64,000 nucleotides of DNA from Solea solea (lineage: Eukaryota > Chordata > Actinopteri > Pleuronectiformes > Soleidae). The DNA is taken from assembly GCF_958295425.1 (NCBI RefSeq), contig NC_081153.1:13297001-13361000 (forward strand), given 5' to 3'. Below are positions 56,374-64,000 of the stretch, one piece after another (the first letter of the stretch is position 1; each line of letters opens with the position of its first letter). The position numbers and the translations under genes were made by a program. A model generated the notes under the pieces. It was not told the origin of the DNA. It did no database searches and was given only the letters and a program-made list of their open reading frames with translations.

Positions 56374-59300
56374 TTACCAGTCGTCATTAGATGACTCCTC
56401 TTTCATCAGGAGAGAAAACCTGTTTATTTCCTCTATCCCCTGCCCCCCTCCTCGAGCTCCTCTTCCACTGCCCCCTCGTCCTCTCCTTCCACGGCCTTTG
56501 CCTCGCCGCCCTCTCCCCGCTGCAGAGGAGGAAGGATGGGCTTTGGAGCTGCAATTCTTCACAGCATCCAAGAGGGAAGAGTAGAGCTGTCCAGACAGGG
56601 AACCCCCAGCTAGGAGAGATTCCGCTTCCCCTCCCCCTTTAAGATATCTGAGAAGACCATGCACCAAGGTACCACTGAACAACCTGGGACACACAAGGGG
56701 AAAAGGGGAGGCAATCAAATTATTAGCTTGATTCGGGTTCACTCAAAGGAACTAAGAATTGTAAGTAACTTTATGACTGGTGTAAGTGTGTAATAGAAAT
56801 TAATTTACTAAGCCAAAACATCAGATATCTTTGGTTATGTTTAGAGTTTAAATGATTTTGAACTGTTCATGGAAAAAGACTGAATTCATGGAAAACTGTC
56901 AGACATGTTGTGGACTGACGGAGAGGACATGAATGACAGATGAATGGATGATTAAAAGCAGTCAATAGTTTCGAGTGTGCCTACTTTGCGTCCATTATCT
57001 CTTACCATGACAGTTGAGGTTCAGGCAGTGGCAGCAGCAATAGCTGATTGAAACACAGTGCACTCCACAGGCAGGCCTGCCATTGGCTGAAACTGTGAGC
57101 CACTCCAATGTCCAAGCCCCGCCTCTCGCCTGGTCTTGCACGTTTTTGGTACAGCCTGGACCACACACTGCGCTCTGCAGCCCAGTTTATCTGTGAGACT
57201 AAGACGATGTACAGCAGTGCTGAATTTTAGATAACTGAGGATGGAAGATCATTTTGTCTAGGTGAATTTGAGTGAGACACAGACCAGAACTTACCAGCAT
57301 ATTGGTAATGGGTAGCAGCAGGTTGGTTGTTCTCTCCATAAACCAGGCCCAGCACCAAAGCCTGCAGGTGGTGCTGTGAGGGTGTCGGTATGGCCGCTCT
57401 CAGCCAGAAACTTGTCACTGCCACAGCAAGTCTCAGGTGGAGAGGAACGGCAGACAGGGACGACTCCCTCACTTCTAAGACGTCTAACAGGATATTACGA
57501 CGCACTGCCACGGGAGCCTATAAAAAGTTAACAGACAACACTCACTGTAAGATGCAAAACCATTATGCTATACATATGAGAATATATTTTATATAAGCTT
57601 TACCTGACCAAGTGTATCCAGGCATATAGGGGTTCTGGGTGGGTGTGCCTCCACTTGATTTTTCTTTATGTTTAGCTCCAGACGGTCATACTCTTCCACA
57701 CTTATTGGGTCAGTGGAGCCTGGAGCATGTACGGAATCTTCACCAGCTGCTCGTTCAGTGCTCGATCCTACATTTACACCCTGCTGTGTGGGTAAATGTA
57801 TACCCTGACCCCTACCTCCACCACTTTGACCCCTTCGCCCTCCATCACCTCTCATCCCCTTGCTTGTGTTTTCTTGTACCCTCATAGCCTGGGCTTGGAC
57901 AGCTCCACCTGCTCCCCTCCGTTGCTGTGCACTACCACCCAGACCCACATTATCCTGACCTCCTCTCTGTAATACCCCATATATAGCCTGACGTATAGTC
58001 CTGGCACTACAGTGGCTGCTGGAGAGTTTGCTGTTCTCCACCTGTGGAAACAGCAGAACCCTACGCATTACCAGAGTATCCACCACCAAGGGGGACAACA
58101 GCCCCTGTGCTGCAGCCTGTGAAAGCCACTCTGGAAACTGTGCAAGCCCAGATGTATGTCCTCCTGGAGCTACCTTTCCTCCTGAGAACCAGCGAGCCAG
58201 AGAGCTTGGAGAGGTGATGTGATACTCTTGCATACCTGACCAAAGCTGTGAACTGAGCCCACCTTTCTGTCCTCTTTTGCCTCGTCCACCTTCATCTCCC
58301 ATCAGCCTGCTCACTTCCTCCAGAGCTTCAGCCAGGCTTGAAAAAGAGGACAGCCAGAGAAGGAGGCCTTCAATACGGGAGTTTGGACCTTTACCCTTGC
58401 CACCACCTCTCCCTAATGTGTTGACGTCTAACAGAGCAAGGAGTGTTTCAGCATCTTTTGGAGTGCCATAGTCATTACCAGCAAGGACAGCACACAAGGG
58501 TAGCAGCTCCTGGTTCATGCCTCCAAAGCGTTGGCAGAGCCCATTCGTGGTGTAGCACCGAGCTGAGATGTACTGATTCGAGGCTTTCCCATGAAGATTG
58601 GCCCACTGGAAAAAATGGTGTGGCAGGTAACCACCTATGATGAGACAAAAACAACATGTACTGACTATAAAACCAAGGCAACAAAAATAAGTTCATTACA
58701 ATGGGCTATTTGAATTAATTAATAAAAGTCCTGGCACTACCCACACCTGGCAAGTCAAAGATATAAAAATCACTGTCATTGGACAGAACTGGACATTTCC
58801 ACTGATGAGCCAAACATGCAATCTCCCAGTCGGCCTCTGCTGGACACTGGACAAGTGGGACTCCTCTCTGCATGAGGACCTGAATGAAGACATTTCTTGT
58901 GAGGATGGGGAGAACACAGCCACTGCGACCGTGAGATAAATTATCTGCCTCCTTTATTTTGGACTGCAGACGGTGTCGCAGAGTGGTGAACTTCTTGTCA
59001 CTGGGATCCATACCTGAAAATCATAACAAAAACAAGAAATACAGATGTGTGGGTGTTACAACTGCAGATAGACATATTCAAGTAATAGCTTATAGCAGCC
59101 ATAAACAAACTGTTAATCAAATGACTTTTTCATTTCATTCTGCATGTTGTACTGCATAATTTAAAAAAATATATCCTGTGAGCAGCAGCAAAATGTCTTA
59201 TTACAGATGCCAAAAAATGAAATGATAACAACAGTAACAGCAACATTAAATCACAAATTAATAACCACCTGTTACCAACCAAGTATGCAAATACCATGTC

Positions 59301-59738
59301 TGAACACTTATCTGCCACTTAATAAGATGTCCTGTGTACCTAATTCTCACAATTGGATGTTATTATGATATAGAAAACTAAAATTCTTAAACCTATTTTT
59401 ATTTTAACTTTACTTAAATGGTAAAGTCTATAAACTGTTTTAAGTGAAGGTGCCAGCAGTCATTAAGGTTTTGACTGGGTTGTACTTCGTCCTCACTTAC
59501 CTCCATCCAGTACTACATAGGGCTGGATGTTGCAGGCTTCCAGTGCCGTCAGGAACTGGGTGAGCAGGCCAGCAAATGCATCGTAGTCGCCTCCATGGCT
59601 CTGGTCCAAACAGTGGGTAAAGTAGAGGCGGAAATACAGACTGCAGCCATCAATAATCAGACGGCTGTCCCTGAACTTCACATCTTTTAGGAAGTTTTTG
59701 TTCCCTTCCACATAAGTGGTCAGACCATGGACACCCAT
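56374..59738 (-). CDS. aste1: Asteroid homolog 1, FEN-family nuclease-like protein
   Basis: Member of the XPG/FEN1-like family; mammalian ASTE1 is a structure-specific DNA nuclease linked to the shieldin end-protection pathway. Exons (minus): 59738-59501, 59013-58747, 58634-57604, 57517-57295, 57219-57006, 56683-56374; phases agree, 760 aa (human 679). It starts MGVHGLTTYVEGN (XPG-N). Metal-binding candidates are kept: D30 (IIDG), D78 (VLDGG), E139/D141 (AEAD) and D159/D161 (NDSD). CAVLAGNDYG and FPEWL in the middle match the family. Residues about 380-470 are a Gly/Gln-rich insert, and 714-738 form a Gly/Arg-rich tail. The first coding exon has 13 nt of UTR after an acceptor at 59752, so a 5' non-coding exon lies upstream. 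Long plus-strand frames opposite exon 3 are shadows. Confidence 0.93.
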
Positions 59739-59751
59739 TGGACCTCAGGGC

Positions 59752-60343
59752 CTAGGAAGAACATGCAGAGAGATTGTTAATGAGGTGTTATTACTTACAG
59801 AGGTGCTGGTGCTTGAACTCCATTTCAGCATATTTCAACTGCCTTGTGAGCTGGTCCATTGTTTTGCAGTTAGACAGCAAACTCGCTGCAGTTTGTTTTA
59901 TTTGAAATCGCACAATCCGCTGTGAACACAGGTCAAACATCACTACAAGACAAACAATGTAATAAAATTAAGGCATCCTAAGAGAATTTAAATACAAACA
60001 AACCCCCATCCAGTCACTTTATAGCTCTTGTTTACATGTTCTGCGCAGTTACTTCCTTTAAATATTCAAAGGACTCAAAGGTACCAGCCGCAACAAATTA
60101 AAACACTCTACAATGCAAAAAACCCACATTTGGTATGTGTAACGCTCGTGAGTCTAAGTAAAAGAAAAACCCATACCATTAAACGTGAACAGTGCTTGAA
60201 AATTGAAGAAATGCAACTAGAAAGCAGGAAACATTGAATTGCGACAACTGCGCTGCAGTCTCGCGAGAGAGGGCGAGAACGCAGAGGCTAGCGAGCGCGC
60301 TAGCCAGTTTTGTTCTCCCGTTTGAAATTAATCTCGTTTTATT
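59752..60343. promoter_or_regulatory. Divergent aste1/smarcc1 promoter with TCTCGCGAGA
   Basis: About 600 bp separate the first coding exons of two divergent genes. It contains the palindrome TCTCGCGAGA at 60259-60268 in a short CpG-rich patch (60240-60310), 76 bp before the smarcc1 ATG. This element is known from TATA-less, often bidirectional housekeeping promoters. No TATA box is seen. The 5' non-coding exon of aste1 must also lie here, but I cannot place it exactly. Confidence 0.55.

Positions 60344-64000
<3,657 letters not shown>

Noticed and set aside
57639..58471. Plus-strand frames opposite aste1
   Set aside because: Shadows of aste1 exon 3, which translates to a conserved protein on the minus strand.

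Overview
The window is from a fish nuclear genome, most likely a spiny-rayed (percomorph) teleost. The base is AT-rich vertebrate DNA with compact split genes, GT-AG introns, many GT/GA/ATT microsatellites and several repeat families common in teleosts. Gene identities come from translating spliced exons and comparing them with remembered vertebrate proteins; no database search was run.

Layout. 1-8.65 kb has no exon I can support, only repeats. At 8.8 kb a GC-rich minus-strand first coding exon (possibly rapgef5, by position only) points left. 8.8-19.1 kb is repeat-rich intergenic DNA. 19.2-21.4 kb is il6 (+), five coding exons, with a TATA box and a perfect palindromic kappaB site just upstream. 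21.5-24.6 kb is tomm7 (-), convergent with il6. 25.2-43.7 kb is fam126a/hycc1 (-), with a 5' non-coding exon at 43.5 kb, a 7.7-kb first intron and an alternative last exon. 45.1-46.5 kb is a four-exon gene (-) that I do not recognise. 47.57-48.20 kb is a complete non-autonomous PIF/Harbinger-like transposon. 49.7-56.0 kb is klhl7 (+), twelve exons. 56.3-59.75 kb is aste1 (-). 60.34 kb to the window end is smarcc1 (+), cut off in its SWIRM region; it shares a short divergent promoter with aste1.

The order il6 - tomm7 - fam126a - klhl7 matches the human 7p15.3 neighbourhood, which supports calling the cytokine il6. aste1 and smarcc1 are on human chromosome 3, so the interval between klhl7 and aste1 marks a rearrangement relative to mammals.

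The genes do not form one pathway: an inflammatory cytokine (il6), a mitochondrial import subunit (tomm7), a scaffold of the plasma-membrane PI4-kinase complex (fam126a), a cullin-3 substrate adaptor (klhl7), a FEN-family nuclease-like protein (aste1) and a BAF chromatin-remodelling core subunit (smarcc1). I see no CRISPR, operon or phage-like system. The items most worth following are the unrecognised gene at 45-46.5 kb, the alternative fam126a C-terminus and stop-free 87-nt intron, and the Harbinger element that keeps the start of a MADF-like reading frame.
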